Below are positions 1-7,666 of a stretch of DNA of 64,000 nucleotides, in pieces (positions within the stretch are counted from its first letter, which is position 1; each line of letters opens with the position of its first letter). The DNA is from Microtetraspora sp. NBRC 13810. GTDB taxonomy: Bacteria > Actinomycetota > Actinomycetes > Streptosporangiales > Streptosporangiaceae. A program made the translations under genes and the position numbers. Location: assembly GCF_030268685.1 (NCBI RefSeq), contig NZ_BSRQ01000014.1, positions 50,235 to 114,234 on the forward strand, given 5' to 3'. The notes beneath the pieces are model-generated. The model was not told where the DNA came from. It saw only the letters and a program-made list of their open reading frames with translations, and searched no databases.

Positions 1-284
1 TGGAACACGAACCCGATCCACCGGGCCCGTACCGCCGCCAGCCGCCGATCGGGCAGTTTCGCGACGTCGTGCCCCTGGATGAGGACCCGGCCGGAGGTCG
101 GCGCGTCCAGCGTCCCCATGAGATGGAGCAGGCTCGACTTACCCGACCCCGACGGGCCGACGATCGCCACCAGTTCCCCGGGGTGGACGGCGAGCGACAC
201 CTCGCGTACCGCTCGTACCCCGCCGGGATAGTCCTTGGTGACGTTCGCCAGCTGGATGACCGGCGTCCGGTTCCCGGCGGTCAC
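1..284 (-). CDS. ABC transporter ATP-binding protein, MacB/LolD type (partial, C-terminus outside window)
   Basis: ATPase of an ABC exporter; about the first 94 residues are present and the rest lies left of the window. The translation shows a Walker A GPSGSGKSS near residues 43-51, the usual acidic/hydrophobic strand before it, and a Q-loop FVFQ right at the edge. The GTG start overlaps the stop of the upstream adaptor gene as GTGA, so the two are translationally coupled. MacB-family ATPases pair with an integral FtsX-like permease and a membrane-fusion adaptor; the permease is expected just beyond position 1. Substrate unknown; the nearby two-component system suggests envelope stress or peptide export (inference). 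Confidence 0.9.
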   Translation of the reverse strand, partial: MTAGNRTPVIQLANVTKDYPGGVRAVREVSLAVHPGELVAIVGPSGSGKSSLLHLMGTLDAPTSGRVLIQGHDVAKLPDRRLAAVRARWIGFVF

Positions 285-1411
285 GAGCGTGGCACCTGCA
301 CGTTCATCCCCGGGGTGAGGGCGCCGCGCACCTCGACCCGGTCCCCGTCGAAGATGCCGAGTTCGACCGGGACGGAGCGGGTGGCCCCGGCGGAGTCCAC
401 CACCTTCACCGAATAGTCGCCCTCGGCCGAGGCCAGCAGCGCGTTGATCGGCACGGCCAGCACCTTCTCGTGCACGGTGCTGGAGAACCCGACCGTGACG
501 GGCGCGCCGTCGAGCCCTCCGGCGCTGCTCGACCTGTCCAGGGTGATGTGGACCGGGATGGTGGCGTTCTCGGTGCCCTCTCCGGTCTGGGAGCGGGCGT
601 TGGTGGCGCCGGCGGTGGCGACCGAGCCGACCGAGGTGATCCGCCCGGTGGCGGTCCGCTCGCCGGGCAGGGTGATCCGGACCGCGGCTCCCTTGCCGGC
701 GATGTCCTGGTCGTTGACCGGCAGGTGCACCGTGACCACCCGTTCGGTGCCGCCGGCGGTCAGGATGACGCCGTCGGCACGGGCGCCGGGGACGGCGTTG
801 AGCTCGGTCACCCGGAGCGGGCCCGGCTGCACCACCGCCGCGTCCATCCCCAGCACGCCGGTCCGGGGGACGTTCAGGTCGTCCTGCCAGTCCATGACGG
901 CCCGCGCGGTCGCCCAGGTGAAGGCGCGGTCCACGGTCATGTCGTCGCCGTAGCCGAGCGCGTCGAGGTTCCGCTCCAGTTGCAGCACGTCGCGTCCGGA
1001 CATCCCCTGCCGCAGGTCCCGCCAGAACGGCGTCGCCCCGTAGAACAGCGGGACGGCGTGGCCGTCCACCCCGTACACCCGTTCGCCGCGCCGGATCACG
1101 TCGCCGGGGTCCGGCAGCCACGTGATCCGCCCGCCGCCGCCCAGCACGGTGAAGTCACCGGCGTATCCGAGGGTGCCGTCCACGTCCCGCACGTCGACCA
1201 TGTCGGTGCGGACCACCGGAGCCGTCGGCAGCGCGGGACCGGACGGCGGCGGCGGGCTCTCAACGCCCCGCAGGACGTACATCCCGCCGGCCAGACCGGC
1301 CACCAGCAGCGCGACCCCGCCCAGCAGCAGCCCGCGGCGCCGCCGTGGCCGCAGGATGTCGCCGGGCGGGGCCTTCCGCTCCGTGGACACCCCGATCCCG
1401 GAATGCAGCAT
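281..1411 (-). CDS. Membrane-anchored efflux adaptor with peptidoglycan-binding domain (MacA/HlyD-like)
   Basis: Membrane-fusion-type subunit of the ABC exporter whose ATPase follows it. An N-terminal Arg-rich stretch precedes one membrane segment (LLLGGVALLVAGLAGG, about residues 25-45); then comes a PG_binding_1-like region (LRQGMSGRDVLQLERNL, roughly residues 145-200) and a C-terminal HlyD/MacA-like beta-barrel and domain. Start chosen at the ATG at 1411 because GGGAGG lies 6 bases upstream; an ATG at 1483 in frame lacks this. Family members in Gram-positives link the transporter to the wall. Overlaps the ATPase start by 4 bases; divergent from the lipoprotein gene at 1584. Confidence 0.88.
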   Translation of the reverse strand: MLHSGIGVSTERKAPPGDILRPRRRRGLLLGGVALLVAGLAGGMYVLRGVESPPPPSGPALPTAPVVRTDMVDVRDVDGTLGYAGDFTVLGGGGRITWLPDPGDVIRRGERVYGVDGHAVPLFYGATPFWRDLRQGMSGRDVLQLERNLDALGYGDDMTVDRAFTWATARAVMDWQDDLNVPRTGVLGMDAAVVQPGPLRVTELNAVPGARADGVILTAGGTERVVTVHLPVNDQDIAGKGAAVRITLPGERTATGRITSVGSVATAGATNARSQTGEGTENATIPVHITLDRSSSAGGLDGAPVTVGFSSTVHEKVLAVPINALLASAEGDYSVKVVDSAGATRSVPVELGIFDGDRVEVRGALTPGMNVQVPRS

Positions 1412-1485
1412 GACCAGCCTCCCGCCGATCGACGTCATGGCGGCCAGCCTGGACCCCGGCCGGTTTCTCCGAGGTGACCGCAACC

Positions 1486-1537
1486 GTTAACCGGCGCCTT
1501 ATCGGCGGGCCCCGGACGGTGTAAGGGATCGGTTAAC
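1486..1537. promoter_or_regulatory. Two opposed copies of a 16-base motif GTTAACCG-N4-CTTA
   Basis: In the divergent gap between the efflux adaptor and the lipoprotein, GTTAACCG-N4-CTTA occurs on the plus strand at 1486-1501 and on the minus strand at 1522-1537. A third copy lies at 3980-3995 upstream of the response regulator. Identical half-site spacing in all three suggests the binding site of that regulator (inference). Confidence 0.6.
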
Positions 1538-1583
1538 GCCGGTGGTCACCGTGCCGAAACCGGGCGGCGCTCATGCTGGCGGC

Positions 1584-2060
1584 ATGAGAAGACGCTGTCT
1601 TGCCGTGGCGGCCCTGACCGTCGTCACGCTCGGACTCACCGGGTGCGCCGACGAGCAGACGGGACGCAAGCCGCTGTCGCAGGACGAATACGACAGGGCG
1701 CTGCGGTACGCCCAATGCATGGAGAAGCACGGCATCGAGGTGCCTATCCCCAATCCAAGCGGAGGGCCTCCCCTCGGGGGTGCGAGGACGGCCGACCCCC
1801 ATGACCCGAAGCAGGCGGCCGGCCGGGCCGCCTGCGAGCGGCTGGCGCCGCCGATCATGGCCGACAGGGAGCCGCCCCAGGAACTGGTGGAGCACGCCCT
1901 GAGGATGGCGGAATGCCTGCGCGAGCGGGGGATCGACGCCAAGGACCCCAGACCGGGCAAGGTCGAGCTCAGCGTCGAAGAGCGCCCGGGAGACACCCCG
2001 GAGAAGCTCAGAGCGGCTTTCACCGTGTGCGGTGAGGAATTCCCCGCCCCGCGGGAGTGA
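1584..2060 (+). CDS. Lipoprotein with an internally duplicated two-cysteine module
   Basis: Unrecognised secreted lipoprotein of 158 residues. Signal peptide MRRRCLAVAALTVVTLGL ends in a lipobox LTGC. The mature part holds two similar halves: ALRYAQCMEKHGI followed later by AACERLAPPI, and ALRMAECLRERGI followed by FTVCGEEFP. Each half therefore has two cysteines, consistent with one disulfide per module. The start at 1584 is set by the signal peptide; an in-frame GTG at 1542 would add non-signal residues. It is divergent from the exporter operon and convergent with the histidine kinase; the shared motif in its promoter suggests co-regulation with both. Possibly an extracytoplasmic sensor or exporter partner (inference). 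Confidence 0.75.
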   Translation: MRRRCLAVAALTVVTLGLTGCADEQTGRKPLSQDEYDRALRYAQCMEKHGIEVPIPNPSGGPPLGGARTADPHDPKQAAGRAACERLAPPIMADREPPQELVEHALRMAECLRERGIDAKDPRPGKVELSVEERPGDTPEKLRAAFTVCGEEFPAPRE

Positions 2061-2087
2061 TCCCCCTTCGCGGTGGCCGGGCATCGG

Positions 2088-3305
2088 TCACCCGGCGCGG
2101 CCGGTCGCCTCGGGGAGGGCCACGGTGACGGAGAGGCCGCCGTCCGGGTTGGCCGTCGCGTGCACGGTGCCGTCGTGGGCGTGGGTGATGGCGGCGACGA
2201 TGGACAGGCCGAGCCCGGCGCCGTCGGCCGAGCCGGTCCGTGCCGGGTGCAGCCTGCGGAACGGCTCGAAGAGCTCGCCGATCCGGTCGGGCGGGACGGG
2301 CGGGCCGGTGTTGGAGACCACCAGCCCGGCGCCGGGGGACAGCTCGACCAGGACGTGCCCGCCGGGATGGTTGTGCCGGATCGCGTTGTGCACCAGGTTG
2401 GCGGCCAGCCGGGCGAGCAGCACCTCGTCCCCGGCGACGGTGACCGGACGCGTGGTGCCGGTGAGGGTGACGCCGTCGCGTTCGGCGAGCGGCAGGTGGT
2501 CCTCGATGACCTGATCGACCACGGCCGCGAGGTCCACCGGGGTCCGGGTGTCGAGGCCGCGCTCGCCCTGGGCGAGGAGCAGCAGGCCCTCGATGAGCCG
2601 TTCGGACCGCTGGGTGTTGCGCAGCAGCTCGGCCCGGATCCCGGCCAGCCGGTCCGGCGAGGGGTCGGCCAGGCCGACCTCGATGGCGGTTCGCTGGATG
2701 GCGAGCGGGGTGCGCAGCTCGTGGGAGGCGTCGGCGACGAAGCGGCGCTGGCCGGCCACCGCGTGTTCCAGCCGGTCGAGCATGGCGTCGAAGGTGTCGG
2801 CCAGCTCCTTGAGCTCGTCCTGCGGGCCGGTGAGCGCGATGCGTTCGTGCAGGGTGGACAGCGACAGCCGGCGGGCGGTGGTGGTGATGCGGTGGAGTGG
2901 CCGCAGCAGCCGCCCGGTGAGCCACCAGCACACCGCGAACGCCAGCACCGTGATCACCACGAGGGTGACCAGGGTGACGATCCGCTGTGAACTCGCCAGG
3001 CTCTCCTGGAGCTCGGTCCGCCCGTCGGCCAGGAGTCTCGGGCCAGGCGGCGGAACGGCCTGCCCGGCGTCGTGCGGGAGGACCGCGCAGGCGGGCGGAC
3101 GCGGGTCACACGGGTTCGCGCTCGCGCCCGCGCCGAGGCGCTCCTCCGCCCGTTGTACGGGGTGATCCTGCACCTGCCGGCCGACGATGATCTGCTGGAA
3201 CTGCTGCGCGGCCAGCAGCACCCCCAGGCTGATGACCGTGAAGGCGCCGCCGTAGATCAGCGTCATCCGGGCCCGTACCGAGCCGTGCGACGCCGGCCAC
3301 CTCAC
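2088..3305 (-). CDS. Sensor histidine kinase (HAMP, HisKA, HATPase)
   Basis: Membrane sensor kinase of 405 residues that phosphorylates the response regulator encoded just upstream. Seen in order: N-terminal membrane helix (TLIYGGAFTVISLGVLLAA), a short extracytoplasmic loop of about 80 residues, a second helix (IVTLVTLVVITVLAFAVC), a HAMP linker, HisKA with DASHELRTPLA (phospho-His), and a HATPase_c domain with N-box NLVHNAIRHN and G-box GLGLSI. Its ATG overlaps the regulator stop as ATGA, so expression is coupled. The small sensor loop fits kinases that detect membrane or wall perturbation. Convergent with the lipoprotein gene, 27 bases apart. Confidence 0.95.
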   Translation of the reverse strand: MRWPASHGSVRARMTLIYGGAFTVISLGVLLAAQQFQQIIVGRQVQDHPVQRAEERLGAGASANPCDPRPPACAVLPHDAGQAVPPPGPRLLADGRTELQESLASSQRIVTLVTLVVITVLAFAVCWWLTGRLLRPLHRITTTARRLSLSTLHERIALTGPQDELKELADTFDAMLDRLEHAVAGQRRFVADASHELRTPLAIQRTAIEVGLADPSPDRLAGIRAELLRNTQRSERLIEGLLLLAQGERGLDTRTPVDLAAVVDQVIEDHLPLAERDGVTLTGTTRPVTVAGDEVLLARLAANLVHNAIRHNHPGGHVLVELSPGAGLVVSNTGPPVPPDRIGELFEPFRRLHPARTGSADGAGLGLSIVAAITHAHDGTVHATANPDGGLSVTVALPEATGRAG

Positions 3306-3955
3306 AGCCGGTATCCGCTTCCCGGGACGGTGACGATGACGGGCGGGTCGCCGAGCTTGGCGCGCAGCTTGCTCATCGTCACCTTGACGACGGTGGTGAA
3401 CGGGTCGGTGTGCTCGTCCCAGGCGCGCTCCAGGAGCTCCTCGGTGCTGACCACCGTGCCCCGCGTCTGCATCAGCACCTCAAGCACCGCGTACTCCTTA
3501 CGGGACAACGCCAGGTAGCGGCCGTCGCGGTGGGCCTGCCGGCGCGCGGTGTCCAGGGTGATGTCACCCCATTCCAGCACCGGAGGCAGCGGCGGGCCGG
3601 TCCGCCGGGCGAGCGCGCGGATCCGCGCCACCAGTTCGGCGAAGGCGAAAGGCTTGGCCAGGTAGTCGTCGGCCCCCAGGTTCAGCCCGTTGATCCGCTC
3701 GTGCACGGCGCCGGAGGCGGTCAGCATCAGCACGCGGACCGGCTCCCCGCGCCGGACCAGCTCGCGGCAGATCTCGTCGCCGTGCACCTGGGGCAGGTCC
3801 CGGTCCAGCACGAGCACGTCGTACTCGTTGACCGCGAGGCGTTCCAGCGCGGCGGCCCCGTCGTAGGCGACGTCGACCGCCATCGCCTGCTCGCGCAGCC
3901 CCTCGGCCACCAGATCGGCGAGGACGCGCTCGTCCTCCGCCACCAGAATCCGCAT
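3302..3955 (-). CDS. OmpR/PhoB-family response regulator
   Basis: DNA-binding response regulator of 217 residues, partner of the adjoining kinase. It begins MRILVAEDERVLADLVAEGL with the acidic pocket DE near residues 8-9; the phospho-acceptor Asp lies in VLVLDRDLP, the conserved Thr/Ser in MLTASG and the Lys in LAKPF. The C-terminal winged helix runs from about residue 125 (LEWGDITLDTARRQ to VPGSGYRL). The start at 3955 is chosen because the receiver domain starts there; an in-frame start at 4042 adds non-homologous sequence. One motif copy sits 24 bases upstream, suggesting autoregulation. Confidence 0.95.
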   Translation of the reverse strand: MRILVAEDERVLADLVAEGLREQAMAVDVAYDGAAALERLAVNEYDVLVLDRDLPQVHGDEICRELVRRGEPVRVLMLTASGAVHERINGLNLGADDYLAKPFAFAELVARIRALARRTGPPLPPVLEWGDITLDTARRQAHRDGRYLALSRKEYAVLEVLMQTRGTVVSTEELLERAWDEHTDPFTTVVKVTMSKLRAKLGDPPVIVTVPGSGYRL

Positions 3956-3979
3956 GATCCCATTACCGCAGATCCGCGA

Positions 3980-3995
3980 TAAGAGACCGGTTAAC
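3980..3995 (-). promoter_or_regulatory. Third copy of GTTAACCG-N4-CTTA upstream of the response regulator
   Basis: Minus-strand GTTAACCG-GTCT-CTTA ends 24 bases before the regulator ATG. It matches the two copies at 1486-1537, with the same N4 gap and the same following TCG as the copy at 1486. Placement suggests autoregulation and control of the exporter/lipoprotein promoters by one regulon (inference). Confidence 0.6.
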
Positions 3996-4014
3996 GTTCC
4001 GGCGGCCACCGTCG

Positions 4015-4830
4015 TCACGTACGCGGCGGCAGCGGGATCCACTCGCCGTGCCCGGCGCCGCGTAGCACGTGGGACAGGCCCGCGTCGTCGAAGGCGCGGT
4101 CGAGGTCGGCGCGTCCCTGGGTGAAGTGGGCCCAGCCGTCGTAGTGGGCGGGGATGACGACGGGCACGCCGAGTACGGCGGCCGCGGCGGCGGCGCGTTC
4201 GGAGGTGAGGGTGAGGGGCCTGCCGCCGTCCTTGGCGGGCACCCGGGCCGCCCCCGCGAAGAGCACGGCCACGTCGATGGGCGCCACGCGACGGGCGATC
4301 TCCGCGACGGTGCCGATGGAGGCGTTGTCGCCGCTGACGTAGACCGTGGGAAGCCCTTCGCCCGACAGCACGAAGCCGGTGACCTCGCAGTTCACGTTGC
4401 CCTCTTCGTCGCGGGCGCCGTCCTCGGGGCCGTGCACGGCCGGTACGGCACGCACGCGCAGGTGTCCCGTGCCGTCCGCCCGCAGCAGTTCACAGGTGGT
4501 CCACGGGGTGAGCCCGGCCGCGGGCGGTCCCAGGCGGCGCGCGGTCGAGGGGCCGGTCAGCACGACCGGCGCCGCGAGGGCGAACGCCCGGCCCCGGTCG
4601 TCGAGGTTGTCTGGGTGCACGTCATGGCTGACCAGCACGGCGTCGACCGGCCCGATCTCCTCCTCGGACGCGGCGGGACCTTCGAGTTTGGTGAGATACC
4701 CCTTGGGGCCCGGTGCGTCGAAGGTGGGATCGGCGACGATCCGCAGCCCGCCGATGTCGATCACCGTCGTGGGCCCTCCGACCACGGCGACCGCGCACTT
4801 CTGCCGCTCAGCGCCGATGCGATGTGTCAT
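4015..4830 (-). CDS. MBL-fold metallo-hydrolase (UlaG-like branch)
   Basis: Cytosolic metallo-beta-lactamase-fold hydrolase of 271 residues. The metal-site motif appears as SHDVHPDNLD (about residues 88-97), the form common in actinobacterial UlaG-like proteins, with a further His in AVHGPEDG, an Asp in VSGDN and a late His in IPAHYDGW. Substrate unknown; the family includes lactonases and phosphodiesterases. The ATG at 4830 is preceded by GGGGGAG at good spacing. The gene stands alone on this strand, facing away from the response regulator promoter by only 60 bases. Confidence 0.85.
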   Translation of the reverse strand: MTHRIGAERQKCAVAVVGGPTTVIDIGGLRIVADPTFDAPGPKGYLTKLEGPAASEEEIGPVDAVLVSHDVHPDNLDDRGRAFALAAPVVLTGPSTARRLGPPAAGLTPWTTCELLRADGTGHLRVRAVPAVHGPEDGARDEEGNVNCEVTGFVLSGEGLPTVYVSGDNASIGTVAEIARRVAPIDVAVLFAGAARVPAKDGGRPLTLTSERAAAAAAVLGVPVVIPAHYDGWAHFTQGRADLDRAFDDAGLSHVLRGAGHGEWIPLPPRT

Positions 4831-4929
4831 GACTGACTCCCCCGAGTGACGGCCGATACCGGTACGTAACACTTATGCCCATGTAGCCGTCGATCCGCGC
4901 CCGGCTGTCCCGATCCCGGGCGGGGACGG

Positions 4930-5352
4930 TCAGCGGAGGTCGGTCGGCGCCGGAGCCGGTCGGGCGTCGTCGTCCGGGGCGGCCGGGGTGCGGCGGGCGG
5001 CGTGGATCAGGAAGGGGGCGGTGGCGAGCATGCCCATCGTGCCCGCGAGGGCGCCGACGGACTCCGAGGCGTGCTCCCGGATGAACACCCCCAGCACAGA
5101 GCCGGCGGTGCCGCCCAGCGCGGCGAACACGAGGAGGACGGCGCTCACCCGGTCGAGCAGCACGCCGAGCGGCAGCAGCAGCACGAAGGCCGCCAGGCCG
5201 GGCCACAGTAAGTCGCCCACGTTGAAGTCGCTCTCCTGCACGGCCATGAAGAGCAGCGCCGTGAAGGAGAAACCGGGGACGAGCGAGAGGCCGGCGCTAC
5301 CGGCGAGGAACAGGGGGAACCCGCGCGGACGGATCAGACTGGGGGAGATCAT
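4930..5352 (-). CDS. Small integral membrane protein, four predicted helices
   Basis: Unrecognised 140-residue membrane protein. Hydrophobic segments: FPLFLAGSAGLSLVPGFSF, LLWPGLAAFVLLLPLGVLL, VSAVLLVFAALGGTAGSVL and VGALAGTMGMLATAPFLI, followed by a polar Pro/Ala/Asp tail. Four-helix topology with both ends inside is likely. The ATG at 5352 follows GAGGA by 7 bases; a GTG two codons upstream is possible. It may be transcribed with the downstream MBL hydrolase (about 100 bases apart), but nothing links the two functionally. Confidence 0.65.
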   Translation of the reverse strand: MISPSLIRPRGFPLFLAGSAGLSLVPGFSFTALLFMAVQESDFNVGDLLWPGLAAFVLLLPLGVLLDRVSAVLLVFAALGGTAGSVLGVFIREHASESVGALAGTMGMLATAPFLIHAARRTPAAPDDDARPAPAPTDLR

Positions 5353-5381
5353 CCCCACATCCTCGCGCCAGGCGGCCGGGA

Positions 5382-6380
5382 TCAGCGGGCGACGGTGACC
5401 ACGATCTTGCCGAACTGGGTGCCGGACTCCATGTGCCGGTGCGCCTGGACGATCTCCTCCAGCGGGAAGGTCCGGTCCACCACCGGGCGGAAGGCCCCGC
5501 TGCGCAGGCCGGAGGCGACGAACGCGGCGGCGCGCCGGAGCCGTGCCGGATCTCCGGTGATCTCGTGCACCGTGTAGGTGCGGATGTTCAGCGCGGGCAT
5601 GCCGAGGTCGAATCCCGGATGGGGCGTCGGCTGCCCGCTCAGCATGCCGTACAGGAACAGCGTCCCGTCGGCGGCGACGGCCCTGGCGAGGTCCGCGACG
5701 CCCGGTCCGGCGACGGCGTCGAGCACGTACTCGGCGCCCTGGCCTCCGGTGAGGGCCAGCACCCGGCCGGCGACGTCCTCCTCGTCGGAGACGATCACCT
5801 CGGCGGCTCCCTCTTTGAGCAGCCGCTCCTTCTTGGCGCCGGTGCGGGTGACGGCGATGGGGGTCGCGCCCACCCGCACGGCGGTGTGGATCGCGGCCAG
5901 GCCGACGCTGCTGGAGGCCGCGTTCAGCAGCACCGTGTCACCGGCCCGCATCCCGCCCACCTCCACCAGCGCGCCGTACGCCGTGAGGTACGGCATCCAC
6001 ACCGCCGCGCCGGACACCGCGTCCACCCCGTCGGGGCGGGGCAGCAGCGCGGTCGCCGGCACGATGGCCCGCTCGGCGTACACGCTGTAGTCGTTCTGGG
6101 AGAAGGCCGGGATGACGCTGACCGCCTGGCCCGCCGCGAACCCGGTCACCTCCGGGCCCACCGCCTCGACGACCCCGGCGGCCTCGGCGCCGAGCCCGGC
6201 GGGCAGGCGCCTGACCGGCTCGATGTACTGGCCGCTGCGGAACAGCAGCTCGGCCCGGTTGACCCCGATCGCGTCCACCCGGATCCGCACCTCGCCGGGG
6301 CCGGGGTCGCCGGTGTCCAGGTCCTCCAGCCGCATCACCTCGGGCCCGCCGATCTCGTGGAACCGCACCGTCCTCGCCAT
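5382..6380 (-). CDS. Zinc-independent quinone oxidoreductase / alcohol dehydrogenase-like protein (MDR superfamily)
   Basis: Medium-chain NADPH-dependent oxidoreductase of 332 residues, quinone-reductase type. N-terminal GroES-like fold with GPEVMRLEDLDTGDPGPGEVRIRV, then a Rossmann domain where AASSSVGLAAI takes the place of the usual AxxGGVG loop. It lacks the structural zinc cysteine cluster of classical alcohol dehydrogenases. AAGGA lies 7 bases before the ATG at 6380. Divergently transcribed from an ArsR-type regulator whose promoter lies about 60 bases away, the usual layout for a regulator controlling a neighbouring reductase. Confidence 0.88.
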   Translation of the reverse strand: MARTVRFHEIGGPEVMRLEDLDTGDPGPGEVRIRVDAIGVNRAELLFRSGQYIEPVRRLPAGLGAEAAGVVEAVGPEVTGFAAGQAVSVIPAFSQNDYSVYAERAIVPATALLPRPDGVDAVSGAAVWMPYLTAYGALVEVGGMRAGDTVLLNAASSSVGLAAIHTAVRVGATPIAVTRTGAKKERLLKEGAAEVIVSDEEDVAGRVLALTGGQGAEYVLDAVAGPGVADLARAVAADGTLFLYGMLSGQPTPHPGFDLGMPALNIRTYTVHEITGDPARLRRAAAFVASGLRSGAFRPVVDRTFPLEEIVQAHRHMESGTQFGKIVVTVAR

Positions 6381-6436
6381 GCCACCGTCCTTCGCTCGCT
6401 GTGAACGCGGTCCACTGTGACCCAGAAGTACGATCG

Positions 6437-6465
6437 CTGTCAAACTTTGATGAGTGCCGTACTAT
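6437..6465 (+). promoter_or_regulatory. Probable sigma-70-type promoter giving a leaderless regulator transcript
   Basis: CTGTCA at 6437-6442, 17-base spacer, TACTAT at 6460-6465. The ATG of the regulator starts at 6473, only 7 bases after the -10, so transcription would start at or next to the A of the start codon. Confidence 0.5.
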
Positions 6466-6472
6466 TGGCCTC

Positions 6473-6796
6473 ATGGGACGTACGCCGCCGCACCCGGACG
6501 TGTCGCAGTTCGATCTTCAGCTCGTGCTGGAGGCCCTCGTCGATCCGGTGCGCCGGAGCATCGTCAGCCAGCTCGACGCCGCCGGAGAGGACCGTGCCTG
6601 CGGCTCCTTCGACATGCCGGTCAGCAAGTCCACCGCCACCCACCACTTCAAGGTGCTCCGCGAGGCCGGCCTGATCCGGCAGTACTACGTCGGCACCTCG
6701 CGGATGAACGCCCTGCGCCGCGCCGAGATGGACGAGGCGTTCCCCGGCCTCCTCGACGCCCTCACCGCGCGCCGGACCGCCGTGGCGCGAGGGTGA
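6473..6796 (+). CDS. ArsR/HTH_20-type winged-helix transcriptional regulator
   Basis: DNA-binding regulator of 107 residues. Winged-helix core: VLEALVDPVRRSIVSQL, recognition helix around MPVSKSTATHHFKVLREAGLI, and a wing with YYVGTSRMNALR. No metal-binding cysteine motif of classical ArsR proteins is present, so it probably answers an organic ligand. No ribosome site precedes the ATG, which fits the leaderless promoter next to it. It probably represses the divergent oxidoreductase and itself (inference from layout). Confidence 0.88.
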   Translation: MGRTPPHPDVSQFDLQLVLEALVDPVRRSIVSQLDAAGEDRACGSFDMPVSKSTATHHFKVLREAGLIRQYYVGTSRMNALRRAEMDEAFPGLLDALTARRTAVARG

Positions 6797-6805
6797 GCGT
6801 GCCGG

Positions 6806-7642
6806 TCACGGGGTGGCGTTCTCACACGGGTCGAGTTTCAGGGGTTTGTGCGCGACCGGGTTCTCCGGCTGGAGCTCCCGCTCCAGGAAATCCCCCCAGT
6901 AGCCCTCGTTGAGGAACGTCCTCAGGTGCCGGGTGAGGAGATCGCACTGCTGCCTGGACTGATCGGGCAGGCCGATGCCGTACTGCTCCTCGGCGCCGAA
7001 GGTCAGTCCTTCGACGACGCGGGTCGCCGGTGTGCTCCGGGCGAAGCCGCGCAGCACGAGCTGGTCGGTGGAGAACGCGTCCACCTGCCCGTCCACCAGC
7101 CGCCGCAGGCAGTCCTTCAACGCCGTCTCGACGGTGAGCGTCAGCCCCTTCCCGTCGTGCGGCCGGAGTTGCTCCTCGGACGTCGTGCCGCGCGCGACGC
7201 AGACGTTCCTGTCGCCGCCGATCAGGTCCGCGTGGGTCCTGATGCGCTCGTCGCCCTCCCTCACCAGCACGCCCTGGCGCGTGACCATGTACGGCCCGGC
7301 GAAATCGATCTCCTTTCGCCGCTCGTCCGTCATGGAGAACGTGGAGATCACCATCTGGACCTGGGAGCTCTTCAACGCCTCGATCCGCTCCGCCAGTGTC
7401 AGGTCCAGGAAGGCGACGTCCCTGCCCAGCCGGTTGCCCAGCCATTCAGCCAGGGCGATGTCGAAACCGGTGCGCCGATTGGGTCCGGGCTCGAAGGTGG
7501 ACCAGCCGGGATGGTCGGTGGTCACGCCAATGTAGATCGGATTGCCGAAAAGGGGCTGCGCCGGTGGCGGATCGGGCGCGCAGGCGGGGACGAGAAGGAG
7601 CAGAAAGGCGATCAGCGCGGCTCCTCGGCGGACTCGAATCAC
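6806..7642 (-). CDS. Solute-binding lipoprotein of the amino-acid (SBP_bac_3) type
   Basis: Extracytoplasmic ligand-binding lipoprotein, 278 residues. Signal peptide ends in lipobox VPAC. The bilobed SBP_bac_3 pattern is visible: GFDIALAEWLGNRLG, ERIEALKSSQVQMVISTFSMT, EIDFAGPYMVTRQGVLV and the second-lobe VDAFSTDQLVLRGFA. GTG start with AAGGGAG 8 bases upstream. No permease or ATPase is nearby; instead the only operon partner is the membrane protein 24 bases upstream. An orphan binding protein may act as a sensor rather than a transporter part (inference). Confidence 0.85.
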   Translation of the reverse strand: MIRVRRGAALIAFLLLLVPACAPDPPPAQPLFGNPIYIGVTTDHPGWSTFEPGPNRRTGFDIALAEWLGNRLGRDVAFLDLTLAERIEALKSSQVQMVISTFSMTDERRKEIDFAGPYMVTRQGVLVREGDERIRTHADLIGGDRNVCVARGTTSEEQLRPHDGKGLTLTVETALKDCLRRLVDGQVDAFSTDQLVLRGFARSTPATRVVEGLTFGAEEQYGIGLPDQSRQQCDLLTRHLRTFLNEGYWGDFLERELQPENPVAHKPLKLDPCENATP

Positions 7643-7666
7643 CGGCGTGCTCCCTTGTCGGTTGTA

